NCBI RefSeq assembly: GCF_021245725.1
Contig: NZ_JAJGSX010000010.1
Span: 124,001-188,000, forward strand
Reading direction: 5' to 3'
Length of the DNA: 64,000 nt
DNA from: Pseudonocardia sp. TRM90224
GTDB taxonomy: Bacteria; Actinomycetota; Actinomycetes; Mycobacteriales; Pseudonocardiaceae
Below are positions 35,107 to 43,890 of this stretch, one piece after another. The notes under the pieces were generated by a model, which did not search any database, had not been told where the DNA came from, and saw nothing but the letters and a program-made list of their open reading frames with translations. The translations under genes were made by a program, and so were the position numbers. Numbering within the stretch: the first letter of the stretch is position 1; every line of letters begins with the position of its first letter.

Positions 35107-35175
35107 AACTTCCCCACCGTTTTGTGTATTTGCGCGCCCACAGAGCGCGCAAGTGCACAAAACGGTGGGGAAGTT
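35107..35175. repeat. Family B palindrome, copy 4
   Basis: Arms AACTTCCCCACCGTTTTGTG and GCACAAAACGGTGGGGAAGTT enclose an inner GCGCGC / GCGCGC stem. The triplet after GTTTTG is TGT pairing with ACA. It begins 17 bp downstream of the isocitrate dehydrogenase stop on the transcribed strand and 20 bp upstream of the exporter operon. Confidence 0.9.
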
Positions 35176-35192
35176 CTACGGCGTGTCGGGTG

Positions 35193-37409
35193 TCAGAACT
35201 CCGCGAGCGCCGCGTTGAACGTCGCGCTGGGGCGCATGGCGGCGTCGGCCTTCGCCTTGTCGACGAAGTAGTAGCCGCCGAGGTCGACCGGCTGGCCCTG
35301 GACGCCGTTGAGCTCGCCGACGATCGTCGCCTCCTCGGCCTCCAGCCGCTCCGCAAGCGGGCCGAAGGTCTTCGCGAGCTCGGCGTCGTCGGTCTGCGCG
35401 GCCAGCGCCTGCGCCCAGTACAGGGCCAGGTAGAAGTGGCTGCCGCGGTTGTCGAGCTCCCCGGCGCGCCGCGACGGCGACTTCCCGTTCTCCAGCAGCT
35501 TCCCGGTGGCGTCGTCGAGCGCCTTGCCCAGCAGCGCGGCGCGCGGGTCGGCGCCCTCCTTGCCGGCGAGGAACTCGAGCGAGACGGCCAGCGCGAGGAA
35601 CTCGCCGAGGGAGTCCCACCGCAGGTGGTTCTCCTTGACCAGCTGCTGCACGTGCTTGGGCGCCGAACCACCCGCGCCGGTCTCGAACAGGCCGCCGCCG
35701 TTCATCAGCGGGACGATCGAGAGCATCTTCGCGCTGGTGCCCAGCTCGAGGATGGGGAACAGGTCGGTGAGGTAGTCGCGCAGCACGTTCCCGGTGACGG
35801 AGATCGTGTCCTCGCCGGCCTTCGCCCTGGCCAGCGTGTAGCGGGTGGCCTCGGCGACGGGGAGCACCTCGATGGTGAGGCCCTCGGTGTCCTCCTCCGC
35901 GAGGTACGCGCGCACCTTCTTGATCAGCTCGGCGTCGTGCGCGCGGGTCTCGTCCAGCCAGAACACCGCCGGCCAGCCGGTGGCCCGGGCGCGCGAGACG
36001 GCCAGCTGCACCCAGTTGCGGATCGGGGCGTCCTTGGTCTGGCAGGCCCGCCAGATGTCGCCCGCGGCGACGTCGTGCGAGAGCCGCACCGTGCCGTCCG
36101 AGTCGACGACCCGGACGGTGCCGGCCGCGGCGATCTCGAACGTCTTGTCGTGGCTGCCGTACTCCTCGGCCTTCTGCGCCATCAGCCCGACGTTGGGCGT
36201 GGTGCCCATGGTGGCCGGGTCGAACGCGCCGTGCTCGCGGCAGAACGCGACCGTCTCGGCGTAGAGCGCCGCGTACGACGAGTCGGGGACGACGTACTTC
36301 GTGTCCTGCAGCTCGCCCTTGCTGTTCCACATCTGCCCCGACGAGCGGATCGCCGCCGGCATCGAGGCGTCGATGATCACGTCGCTGGGCACGTGCAGGT
36401 TCGTGATGCCGCGGTCGGAGTCGACCATCGCGAGCGAGGGGCCGCTCTCGTAGGTGGCGGCGATGGCCTTCTCGATGGCCTCGCGCTTCTCTACGGGCAG
36501 CTTCTCCAGCGCGGACAGGACGCTGGCGAGCCCGTCGTTCGGGTCGGCGTCGACGGCGGCGAGGTCGGCGCCGAACTCGGCGAACACGCCGGCGAAGTAC
36601 TGCTTCACCGCGTGCCCGAAGATGATCGGGTCGGAGACCTTCATCATCGTCGCCTTCAGGTGCACCGAGAACAGCACACCCTTCGCGGCGGCGTCGGCGA
36701 CCTGCTCGGCGAGGAAGGCGTCGAGCGCGCCCTTGCGCATGACGGCGGCGTCGACGACCTCACCGCCGAGCACCTTCAGCTGGTCCTTGAGCACGGTGAC
36801 CGTGCCGTCGGCCGCGACGTGCTCGATGCGCAGCTGCGTGTCGGCGTCGGCGGTGAACGACATCTCGGAGTGGCGGAAGTCGCCGTCGTCCATCGTGGAG
36901 ACGTGGGAAGCCGAATCGGTCGACCACGCGCCCATCGAGTGCGGGTGCGCCTTGGCGTAGCCCTTGACCGAGGCGGGTGCGCGCCGGTCGGAGTTGCCCT
37001 CGCGCAGGGCCGGGTTGACCGCGGAGCCCTTGACGGCGTCGTAGGCGGCCCGCGCCGCGCGCTCGGCGTCGGTCTGCGGGTCCTCCGGGTAGTCCGGCAC
37101 GGCGTACCCGGCGCCCTGCAGCTCCTTGATCGCCGCCTTGAGCTGCGGGATCGACGCGCTGATGTTGGGCAGCTTGATGATGTTGGCTTCGGGCGTCTTG
37201 GCCAGCTCGGCCAGCTCGGCGAGGGCGTCGGCCACCCGCTGCCCGTCGGTCAGCAGCTCGGGGAACTGCGCCAGGATGCGCCCGGCGAGCGAGATGTCGC
37301 GGGTCTCCACATCGACACCCGCCTTGCCGGCGAACGCCTCGATGATCGGCAGGAACGAGTGCGTCGCGAGCGCGGGCGCCTCGTCGGTGTAGGTGTAGAT
37401 GACCTTCAT
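35193..37409 (-). CDS. icd: Monomeric NADP-dependent isocitrate dehydrogenase
   Basis: A 738-residue enzyme, the usual size of the monomeric IDH class (about 740), which converts isocitrate to 2-oxoglutarate and CO2 with NADP in the TCA cycle. It opens [21 protein letters not shown]; family stretches include [19 protein letters not shown], the substrate region [17 protein letters not shown] and [19 protein letters not shown] near residue 590. It is unrelated in sequence to the dimeric Icd. The start is ATG 37409. A family B palindrome serves as its likely terminator. Confidence 0.97.
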   Translation of the reverse strand: MKVIYTYTDEAPALATHSFLPIIEAFAGKAGVDVETRDISLAGRILAQFPELLTDGQRVADALAELAELAKTPEANIIKLPNISASIPQLKAAIKELQGAGYAVPDYPEDPQTDAERAARAAYDAVKGSAVNPALREGNSDRRAPASVKGYAKAHPHSMGAWSTDSASHVSTMDDGDFRHSEMSFTADADTQLRIEHVAADGTVTVLKDQLKVLGGEVVDAAVMRKGALDAFLAEQVADAAAKGVLFSVHLKATMMKVSDPIIFGHAVKQYFAGVFAEFGADLAAVDADPNDGLASVLSALEKLPVEKREAIEKAIAATYESGPSLAMVDSDRGITNLHVPSDVIIDASMPAAIRSSGQMWNSKGELQDTKYVVPDSSYAALYAETVAFCREHGAFDPATMGTTPNVGLMAQKAEEYGSHDKTFEIAAAGTVRVVDSDGTVRLSHDVAAGDIWRACQTKDAPIRNWVQLAVSRARATGWPAVFWLDETRAHDAELIKKVRAYLAEEDTEGLTIEVLPVAEATRYTLARAKAGEDTISVTGNVLRDYLTDLFPILELGTSAKMLSIVPLMNGGGLFETGAGGSAPKHVQQLVKENHLRWDSLGEFLALAVSLEFLAGKEGADPRAALLGKALDDATGKLLENGKSPSRRAGELDNRGSHFYLALYWAQALAAQTDDAELAKTFGPLAERLEAEEATIVGELNGVQGQPVDLGGYYFVDKAKADAAMRPSATFNAALAEF

Positions 37410-37588
37410 CGCTGCTTCGGCCCTGCCTCTGGCTCGTGGTCGGGACTGGGAAAGGGGAGCGCGCCGCTCCCGCTCGACACGCTAGTCCGTCCGGGCCCAC
37501 CGACGCTGCCGGAGCCTGGTCACACGCTGTCGGCGCGGTGTGCGCTCCGCTACGGTGAGTACAACGACTGCCCTTGGAGACGACCTCG

Positions 37589-37945
37589 ATGGCAAAGCTG
37601 ACCTTCCCCTCGATCACGATGCCGACCGCGTCGACGTTCAAGGGTTGGGCTTTCGTGCTGGTCGCCGGGCTGGCGCTGGCCCTGCTCGCGGTGATCGACC
37701 GCGGCGGCCTCGGCGAGCCGGGCAGCACCGCCGACGGCTCGACGGGCTGCCAGCTGGAGGTCGCCGTCCCCGAGCTGAACATCCGCAGCTCGCCGGCGAA
37801 CAACGCACCTGTCGTAGAGACGCTCCGGACCGGCGAGAAGGTCGACGGCAGCCGCACGATCACCGACGGGTTCCGCGAGCTGGAGAACGGGCGTTGGGCG
37901 TGGAACGCGTACCTGACCCCGATGCCGGGCACCAACTGCGCTTGA
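37589..37945 (+). CDS. Small membrane-anchored SH3b protein
   Basis: A 118-residue protein with one N-terminal transmembrane segment (GWAFVLVAGLALALLAVID, residues 18-36) and an extracytoplasmic bacterial SH3 domain (LNIRSSPANNAPVVETLRTG, then NGRWAWNAYL). Two Cys in the outer part (TGCQLE and the TNCA end) may pair. ATG 37589 follows GGAGA at suitable distance. SH3b domains often bind cell-wall peptides; the role here is unknown. It is followed 15 bp downstream by exonuclease III, codirectional. Confidence 0.82.
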   Translation: MAKLTFPSITMPTASTFKGWAFVLVAGLALALLAVIDRGGLGEPGSTADGSTGCQLEVAVPELNIRSSPANNAPVVETLRTGEKVDGSRTITDGFRELENGRWAWNAYLTPMPGTNCA

Positions 37946-37959
37946 GGGATTCTGCCTGC

Positions 37960-38757
37960 GTGTTGAGGGTGAGCACGGTCAACGTCAACGGCGTGCGCGC
38001 CGCGGCGGCCAAAGGGCTCTTCGCGTGGCTCGCGGCCTCCACGGCCGACGTCGTCTGCCTGCAGGAGACCCGCGCCCAGCTCGATGAGCTGCCGGCGGGG
38101 CTCTGCGACGGCTGGCACGTGAGCTACGCCCACTGCGAGGGCGCCCGCGGACGCAACGGTGTCGCCGTGCTCTCGCGGCTCGCGCCCGACGCCGTCCGGA
38201 CCGGGTTCGGGGTCGCCGAGTTCGAGGGCTCCGGCCGCTACCTCGAGGTCGACCTCCCGGGCGTCACGGTCGCGACGCTCTACCTCCCCAACGGCACCGT
38301 CGGGACGCCCAAGCAGGACGAGAAGGACCGTTTCCTCGCCGCGTTCGCCCCGTACCTGCAGGAACGCCGCGAGAAGTCGGCCGCGGACGACCGCGAGGTG
38401 CTCGTCTGCGGCGACTGGAACATCGCCCCGGCCGAGGCGGACATCCGCAACTGGCGCGGCAACGTCAAGAACTCCGGGTTCCTGCCGCACGAGCGGGCGT
38501 GGCTCGCCGAGCTCTTCGCAACCGGCTGGACGGACGTCCTTCGGGCCGTGCACCCCGATGTCGACGCGGGCCCGTACACGTGGTGGTCCTACCGCGGGCG
38601 GGCCTTCGACAACGACGCCGGCTGGCGGATCGACCACCAGGTGGCGACCCCCGCGCTCGCGTCGTCCGCCACGACGGCGGTCGTCGAGCGGGCAGCGAAC
38701 CACGGCGAGCGCTGGTCGGACCACGCACCGGTCACCGTCGAATACGAGGTCGCATGA
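37960..38757 (+). CDS. xthA: Exodeoxyribonuclease III
   Basis: A 265-residue exonuclease/endonuclease/phosphatase-fold enzyme acting on abasic sites in base-excision repair. The motifs are VNVNGVRAAAAKGL (metal/Asn), CLQETRAQ (catalytic Glu), YLPNGTVG, CGDWNIAP (Asp/Asn), WRIDHQVAT and SDHAPVTVEYEV (terminal Asp-His). The start is GTG 37960. Its stop overlaps the ATG of the protein kinase gene (ATGA), so the two are co-translated. Confidence 0.94.
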   Translation: MLRVSTVNVNGVRAAAAKGLFAWLAASTADVVCLQETRAQLDELPAGLCDGWHVSYAHCEGARGRNGVAVLSRLAPDAVRTGFGVAEFEGSGRYLEVDLPGVTVATLYLPNGTVGTPKQDEKDRFLAAFAPYLQERREKSAADDREVLVCGDWNIAPAEADIRNWRGNVKNSGFLPHERAWLAELFATGWTDVLRAVHPDVDAGPYTWWSYRGRAFDNDAGWRIDHQVATPALASSATTAVVERAANHGERWSDHAPVTVEYEVA

Positions 38758-40169
38758 ACCCCGTCAACCCCACCAGGGTCATCGGTGGCCGTTACGTCGT
38801 GCTGGCCGAGCTGGGTCGCGGCGGCATGGGCATCGTGTGGCGCGCCGAGGACCGCGTGATCGGCCGGCACGTCGCGGTCAAGGAGCTGCACCTGCCCTCC
38901 GGGCTCAGCCCCGACGAGCGCAGGCTCTTCCGCGAGCGGCTGCTGCGCGAGGCGCGCACGGCGGGCCGGCTCAACGACCCCGGCATCGTCACCGTCTACG
39001 ACGTGGTCACCGACAACGATGTCGACCACATCGTGATGGAGCTGATCGAGGCGCACACGCTCGCCGACATCGTCGCCGCCAACGGCCCGCTCGACGAGCG
39101 CACCGCGGCGTCGGTCGGGAAGCAGCTGCTCGACGCGCTGCGCACCGCCCACGAAGCCGGTGTGGTGCACCGCGACGTCAAGCCGTCCAACGTCATGATC
39201 GGACCGGGTGGGCGGGTGAAGCTCACCGACTTCGGCATCGCGCAGGCCGCCGACGACCCGCGGCTTACCACAACCGGCTCCATGGTCGGCTCGCCGAGCT
39301 ACATGGCGCCGGAACGGCTGGACGGCCGGCCGGCCTCGCCCGCGACGGACCTGTGGGCACTCGGCGTGACGCTGTGCTTCGCGGTGCTGGGCGTGAGTCC
39401 GTTCATGCGGGAGACGACGGCCGGGACGATCGCGGCCGTGCTGCACGGCGAGGTGCCGAGCCTCCCGGTCCGGGGCCCGCTCGCCGCGGTCGTCAGCGGT
39501 CTGATGCAGCGCGACCCGCAGCTGCGGCTCACCGCGGCCCAGGCCAGCGCGATGCTGGCCAACCTGCCGTCGATGTCGCAACAGTTCGCGACGGGCGACA
39601 CGACCACGCGGGTCGAACCGCCCACGCCGCAGCACGTGCAGCCGGCGCGGCGGAGCCTGCGCTGGCCGCTGGTGGCGCTCGGGGTCGGGCTGGTGCTCGG
39701 CGCGCTGATCGGGTTCCTCGTACCGTCGCTGACGGCGGCCCGCGCGCCGGTGGTGCTGACCTACGGCGAGGGCGGGGACGTCCAGGTCTTCAAGGGCCAG
39801 GAAGGCTCCTGCTACCAGGGCGCGCTCATGCCTGGCCGGCCCGTCGACACCTACGGCGCCTGCACCGAGGCGCACGACTTCGAGGTCTATGCGGCCCTCA
39901 ACCCGTTCGGCACGAGCATCCCGCTGGCCTATCCCGGCCGCGAGCAGCTCAGCGACTACGCGACGAGCGCGTGCGGGGTGCTGTTCCGCTCCGATTTCGT
40001 CGTCGGCCAGGACAAGGGCAAGCTGACCTTCGCCGCGCTCGTGCCGACGCAGGCGTCGTTCGAGAAGCTGTCGTACTCGAGCTACGGCAGCCGGCCCGTG
40101 TATTGCGTCCTGCACACCACCGACGGCACGCTGATCACCGGCACCCGCGTCGCGCAGGCGCCGCAGTGA
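38754..40169 (+). CDS. Membrane Ser/Thr protein kinase
   Basis: A 471-residue PknB-type kinase. The kinase domain occupies about residues 10-270, with GRGGMGIVWRAED (Gly loop), VAVKEL (Lys), HRDVKPSN (catalytic loop near 139), LTDFGIA (DFG) and SPSYMAPE (APE). A single transmembrane helix (LRWPLVALGVGLVLGALIGFLV, about 302-325) leads to an extracellular domain of about 140 residues with Cys pairs resembling septum-formation/DUF4190-associated sensor domains (CYQGALMPGRPVDTYGACTEAHDFEVY in parts). It probably senses an envelope signal. Overlap with xthA and with the YbaK-like gene on both sides suggests an operon. Confidence 0.93.
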   Translation: MNPVNPTRVIGGRYVVLAELGRGGMGIVWRAEDRVIGRHVAVKELHLPSGLSPDERRLFRERLLREARTAGRLNDPGIVTVYDVVTDNDVDHIVMELIEAHTLADIVAANGPLDERTAASVGKQLLDALRTAHEAGVVHRDVKPSNVMIGPGGRVKLTDFGIAQAADDPRLTTTGSMVGSPSYMAPERLDGRPASPATDLWALGVTLCFAVLGVSPFMRETTAGTIAAVLHGEVPSLPVRGPLAAVVSGLMQRDPQLRLTAAQASAMLANLPSMSQQFATGDTTTRVEPPTPQHVQPARRSLRWPLVALGVGLVLGALIGFLVPSLTAARAPVVLTYGEGGDVQVFKGQEGSCYQGALMPGRPVDTYGACTEAHDFEVYAALNPFGTSIPLAYPGREQLSDYATSACGVLFRSDFVVGQDKGKLTFAALVPTQASFEKLSYSSYGSRPVYCVLHTTDGTLITGTRVAQAPQ

Positions 40170-40654
40170 CCGCCGCCGCGCACCGCAACGTCGAGCTGGT
40201 GCTCGCCGCGCTCGCCGCGGGCGGCGCCGACCCGGCCCGCGCCGCCCGGATGCAGGTACTCCCCGACGCCGTGACCACCGCGGCCGCTGCCGCCGCGGCG
40301 CTGGGCGTCGAGGTGGGGCAGATCGCGAACTCGCTGGTGTTCGCGGCCGACGGCGAACCGCTGCTGGTGATGACGTCGGGCGCGCACCGGGTCGACACCA
40401 CCAAGGTCGCGGCGCTCATCGGCGCCGGGAAGGTGCGCCGGGCCGACCCGGAGTTCGTCCGCGCCGCGACCGGGCAGACGATCGGCGGCGTCGCGCCCGT
40501 CGGCCACCCCGCGCCGCTGCGGACGCTCGTCGACCGGACGCTGGAGCGCTACGACGAGATCTGGGCGGCGGGCGGCATCGCGCACGCCGTGTTCCCGACC
40601 ACGTTCACGGAGCTGGTCGCCGTGACCGGAGGGGTGCCGGCGGACGTGGCGTGA
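40166..40654 (+). CDS. YbaK/prolyl-tRNA deacylase-domain protein
   Basis: A 162-residue YbaK/ProX-type protein that would hydrolyse mischarged aminoacyl-tRNA in trans (typically Cys-tRNA-Pro or Ala-tRNA-Pro). The marks are IANSLVFAADGEPLLVMTSGAHRVDTTKVA, read in parts, GQTIGGVAPVGHP and a C-terminal GG-containing helix. The GTG start overlaps the kinase stop (GTGA). Its 3' end abuts a truncated antitoxin-like gene on the opposite strand. Confidence 0.9.
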   Translation: MTAAAHRNVELVLAALAAGGADPARAARMQVLPDAVTTAAAAAAALGVEVGQIANSLVFAADGEPLLVMTSGAHRVDTTKVAALIGAGKVRRADPEFVRAATGQTIGGVAPVGHPAPLRTLVDRTLERYDEIWAAGGIAHAVFPTTFTELVAVTGGVPADVA

Positions 40655-40665
40655 CGCGGCCGGGG

Positions 40666-40984
40666 CATGTTCCACACCGAGCTTCGTGCGCACCAGTTCC
40701 AGCGCCGGACGGATCTGCTGCAACGGCACGCCGGCGCGTCGCAAGGCCGACAGGAACATCCCCTCGGCAAGTCCGCCGAAAGGGATCGTCGGCCCTCCCT
40801 GCGTCTGCGAGGGGAGGCCGGTCACGAGCGGAGCGCCGGTGACCGGCCGACGGTCGGGGAACTCCCGCCGATAGCCCTTCACCCAGGAAGCGAACGTGGT
40901 TGACGAAACGCCCAGGTAGCTCGCTGCCTCCCGGGAGGAGTAGATCGGCACCGCGAAGCGCACATCGGTCCTGGCTCCGGTCAC
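40666..40984 (-). pseudogene. Truncated VapB45-like (DUF433) antitoxin gene
   Basis: Reading from GTG 40984, about 106 codons resemble the N-terminal half of DUF433-type antitoxins such as VapB45: IYSSREAASYLGVSSTTFASW is a helix-turn-helix-like start, TIPFGGLAEGMFLSALRRAGVPLQQIRP is the family core. The similarity stops near 40666, next to the YbaK-like gene's 3' end. The frame then runs on as antisense of that gene, so the DUF433 C-terminal half is missing. No VapC-like toxin lies nearby. It is probably a decayed toxin-antitoxin remnant. Confidence 0.6.
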
Positions 40985-41120
40985 GGCAGTAGCTTGGATG
41001 TTCGGTTCCCAAGTAGATGGTTGATTCCCGCGCCGATGCCGACCGAGTTCGGCGGTCGGCCCGTTCGCGTCCTGAAGGCAGATCCGGAATGGCCGCCGGC
41101 ACCGAGGGGTTGGTTGCAGC

Positions 41121-42140
41121 GTGAAGAAAATCGGCTTCCTGTCCTTCGGCCACTGGTCGGCGTCGCCGCACTCGATGGTGCGGTCGGCCGCCGACGCCCT
41201 GCTGCAGTCGATCGAGCTGGCAGTGGCCGCGGAGGAGGCGGGCGCCGACGGCGCCTACTACCGCGTGCACCATTTCGCCCAGCAGCTCGCGTCGCCGTTC
41301 CCGCTGCTGGCTGCCGCCGGTGCGCGGACCAGCCGGATCGAGCTCGGCACGGCCGTGATCGACATGCGGTACGAGAACCCGCTCTACATGGCCGAGGACG
41401 CCGGCGCCGCCGATCTCATCTCCGGCGGTCGGCTGCAGCTGGGCATCAGCCGCGGATCACCGGAGCAGGTGATCGACGGCTTCCGCTACTTCGGACACGT
41501 GCCGCCGGAAGGCATGAGCGATGCGGACATGGCCCGCGAGCACACCCGGGTGTTCCTCGAGGTGCTCACCGGCGAGGGCTTCGCCCAGCCCAACCCGCGC
41601 CCGATGTTCCCCAACCCACCGGGCCTGCTGCGCGTCGAGCCGCACTCACCGGGCCTGCGCGACCGGATCTGGTGGGGCGCAGGCACCCGCGCGACCGCGG
41701 AGTGGACGGGCGAGCAAGGGCTCAACCTGATGAGCTCGACGCTGCTCACCGAGGACACCGGCGTGCCCTTCCACCAGCTGCAGGCCGAGCAGATCCAGCG
41801 GTTCCGGGACGCCTGGCAGGCCGCTGGGCACGAGCGTGAACCGCGGGTCTCGGTCAGCCGCAGCATCTTCCCGATCGTCGACGACCTCGATCGGCAGCTG
41901 TTCTGGCAGCAGCGCGAGAGCACCGACCAGGTCGGCCGGCTGGACGGCGGCAATGCCCGCTTCGGCCGGACGTACGCGGGTGAGCCCGACAAGCTCGTGG
42001 CCGAGCTCGCCGAGGACGAGGCCATCGCCGCCGCCGACACGCTGCTGCTCACCGTGCCCAACCAGCTGGGCGTCGAGTACAACGCGCACGTCATCGAGAG
42101 CGTGCTGACCCACCTCGCCCCCGAGCTCGGCTGGCGCTGA
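41121..42140 (+). CDS. Luciferase-like flavin-dependent monooxygenase
   Basis: A 339-residue LLM-class oxidoreductase with a TIM-barrel fold using FMN or F420. It shows KIGFLSFGHWSASPHS, AYYRVHHFAQQLASPFPLL (typical RxHHF element) and GRLQLGISRGSPEQVIDGF. It is plausible that it uses F420, since fbiC is encoded nearby, but the cofactor is not decided by sequence. The GTG start at 41121 follows a 136-bp gap after the antitoxin remnant. It converges with an AraC regulator (2-bp gap). Confidence 0.9.
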   Translation: MKKIGFLSFGHWSASPHSMVRSAADALLQSIELAVAAEEAGADGAYYRVHHFAQQLASPFPLLAAAGARTSRIELGTAVIDMRYENPLYMAEDAGAADLISGGRLQLGISRGSPEQVIDGFRYFGHVPPEGMSDADMAREHTRVFLEVLTGEGFAQPNPRPMFPNPPGLLRVEPHSPGLRDRIWWGAGTRATAEWTGEQGLNLMSSTLLTEDTGVPFHQLQAEQIQRFRDAWQAAGHEREPRVSVSRSIFPIVDDLDRQLFWQQRESTDQVGRLDGGNARFGRTYAGEPDKLVAELAEDEAIAAADTLLLTVPNQLGVEYNAHVIESVLTHLAPELGWR

Positions 42141-42142
42141 CC

Positions 42143-43171
42143 TCATCCGCGCAGCGTCTGCGACGGCGTGCAGCCGTAGGTGCGGCGGTACCGCTCGGCG
42201 AACCGGCTGAGGTGGTAGAAGCCCCAGCGGTACGCGATCTCGGTGACGGTGCCGGTCGCGCGGCCTTGCCCGACGGCGCGCAGGTCCTGGTGCGCGTGGT
42301 CGAGCCGGACCCTGCTCAGGTGCGCCATCGGACCGACGCCGAGCTCGGCCTGGAAGCCGCGTTGGAGCTGGCGCACGCCCAGCCCGGCCGCGGCGGCCAT
42401 GTCGGCGACCGAGATCGGCTCGTGGGCGTGCTCCTCGCAGAAGGCCAGCGCGCGGCGCAAGGATGTCGAAGTCGGGGCGGTGAGGTGGCGCGCGTCCAGC
42501 GCGCTCATCGAGTGCGGCTGGATGTCGAGCAGGATGTGCACGAGCGCCTGCTCGAAGTGCCCGAGCGCGAGCGGCGAGTGCTGGGGCAGCCCGGCCCGCC
42601 AGGCCTCGACGAAGTCCTGCGCCATGTTCAGCCAGGCGGCGACGGTGGGGTCCGCCGGGCTGATCGCGGGCTCGAACCGCGGCAGGCTCCGGGGAGTGTC
42701 GCCGATCCGGACCTGCGTCGCCTCGATGATCTTGACGATCGGGATGGTGACCGACCGCTGCCGCGTGTGCGGGGTCGCGATGTCGGTCAGCAGCTGCTCG
42801 GGGCCGAGCACGAGCCCTTCCGACCCGAGGTCCTCCCCGTCGACGCCGAGCCGCGCCGCGCCGCTGGAGTTCGTGGCGACGATGTAGGTCTCGGGGTGCG
42901 CCCGCCACCTCAGTTCCATGTCGGAGTCGGACCACACCTCGGTGAAGTTGGTCCAGATGCCGCTCGGGCCGGTGGGTATCTCGCCGCCGTCGCGGTCGAG
43001 CCAGAACCGGGCCGTCTTCGCGTCGGACGAGTCGAGGTGGAAGGAGCCCGGCTCGTTGTAGGCGCCGAGGTCCGCCCGGAACTCCTCGAGACTCACGCCG
43101 TCGAGCACACGTGACAGCGGGATGGCCCGATGCTCGACATCCCATGCGTCGGCGGTCGTCATTTCTGTCAT
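42143..43171 (-). CDS. AraC-family regulator
   Basis: A 342-residue regulator with an AraC-binding-like N-terminal domain (residues 1-210) and two C-terminal helix-turn-helix motifs (ISVADMAAAAGLGVRQLQRGF and VTEIAYRWGFYHLSRFAERY). The architecture and GVGPMAHLSRVRLDHAHQDL linker match the ring-hydroxylase regulator type (NahR/BenR-like, AraC_binding_2). It is transcribed leftwards, converging on the LLM oxidoreductase. Its target is unknown. Confidence 0.92.
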   Translation of the reverse strand: MTEMTTADAWDVEHRAIPLSRVLDGVSLEEFRADLGAYNEPGSFHLDSSDAKTARFWLDRDGGEIPTGPSGIWTNFTEVWSDSDMELRWRAHPETYIVATNSSGAARLGVDGEDLGSEGLVLGPEQLLTDIATPHTRQRSVTIPIVKIIEATQVRIGDTPRSLPRFEPAISPADPTVAAWLNMAQDFVEAWRAGLPQHSPLALGHFEQALVHILLDIQPHSMSALDARHLTAPTSTSLRRALAFCEEHAHEPISVADMAAAAGLGVRQLQRGFQAELGVGPMAHLSRVRLDHAHQDLRAVGQGRATGTVTEIAYRWGFYHLSRFAERYRRTYGCTPSQTLRG

Positions 43172-43207
43172 GGGTGTGGGGGAATGTACCCGCTACCCAC
43201 CATGCCG

Positions 43208-43819
43208 TCACAGGTCGTTGTCGACGGCCCTCATCGCGATGGCTGCAGCCCGCCGCATCGCCGCCCGGACACCGTCGGGCGGGTCGCCGCGACGCAGCGC
43301 GGTCACGGCGGCGGCGGCGACCGCGCCCATCAGCGCCCCGACGATCGCCGCGGCCGTGACCTCGTCGATCCGGTCGCGGTACGCCTCGTGGAGCGCCGTC
43401 GCGATCCGGGTCTGTGCGGCAAACCCGTTCTGCAGCAGGTGCGCCTGCACCGCCGGGGTGTCGATCACGAGCCGTGCCCGCAGTGCAGCCAACCCTGTGT
43501 GCAGGTCGCCCGCCCACGCGTCAGTGATCATCACGTCGATCGTCTCGGCGAGCACCTCGGCCGGGGTGCTCGCCGGGTCGCGGCCCGCGATGACGTCCAC
43601 CCCTCTGTCGAGGCGGCCCGCGGTATCGGCCAGCAGCACGTCCTCCTTGGTGGGGAAATGCAAGAAGAATGTGCGTGCGCTGACGTCGGCCGCCTCGGCG
43701 ATGTCGGCGACGGTCGTGCGCTCGTAACCCCGCTCGGTGAACAGGCGCACCGCCGCGTCCACCAGCGCGAGGCGGGTGAGCTGCTTCTTCCGCTGCTGGC
43801 GCCCGACCGCATCAACCAT
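43208..43819 (-). CDS. TetR-family regulator
   Basis: A 203-residue TetR regulator with helix-turn-helix TVADIAEAADVSARTFFLHF. The C-terminal domain is helical, with an AcrR-like pattern. The start is ATG 43819 (MVDAVGRQQRKK). It is divergent from an SDR gene, with a 14-bp quasi-palindrome TTTACTGCAGTGAA between them, so it probably regulates both itself and the SDR. Confidence 0.92.
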   Translation of the reverse strand: MVDAVGRQQRKKQLTRLALVDAAVRLFTERGYERTTVADIAEAADVSARTFFLHFPTKEDVLLADTAGRLDRGVDVIAGRDPASTPAEVLAETIDVMITDAWAGDLHTGLAALRARLVIDTPAVQAHLLQNGFAAQTRIATALHEAYRDRIDEVTAAAIVGALMGAVAAAAVTALRRGDPPDGVRAAMRRAAAIAMRAVDNDL

Positions 43820-43844
43820 GCCGACAGCTTACTTCACTCTGTGC

Positions 43845-43858
43845 TTTACTGCAGTGAA
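43845..43858. promoter_or_regulatory. Probable TetR operator
   Basis: TTTACTGCAGTGAA, near-perfect dyad around CTGCAG. Flanking TACTTCACT and AGTGAATGAAGTA arms extend the symmetry. It is centred between the divergent TetR and SDR starts. Confidence 0.7.
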
Positions 43859-43890
43859 TGAAGTAGTGCATTAAGTGCAGTGGAGGCGAC

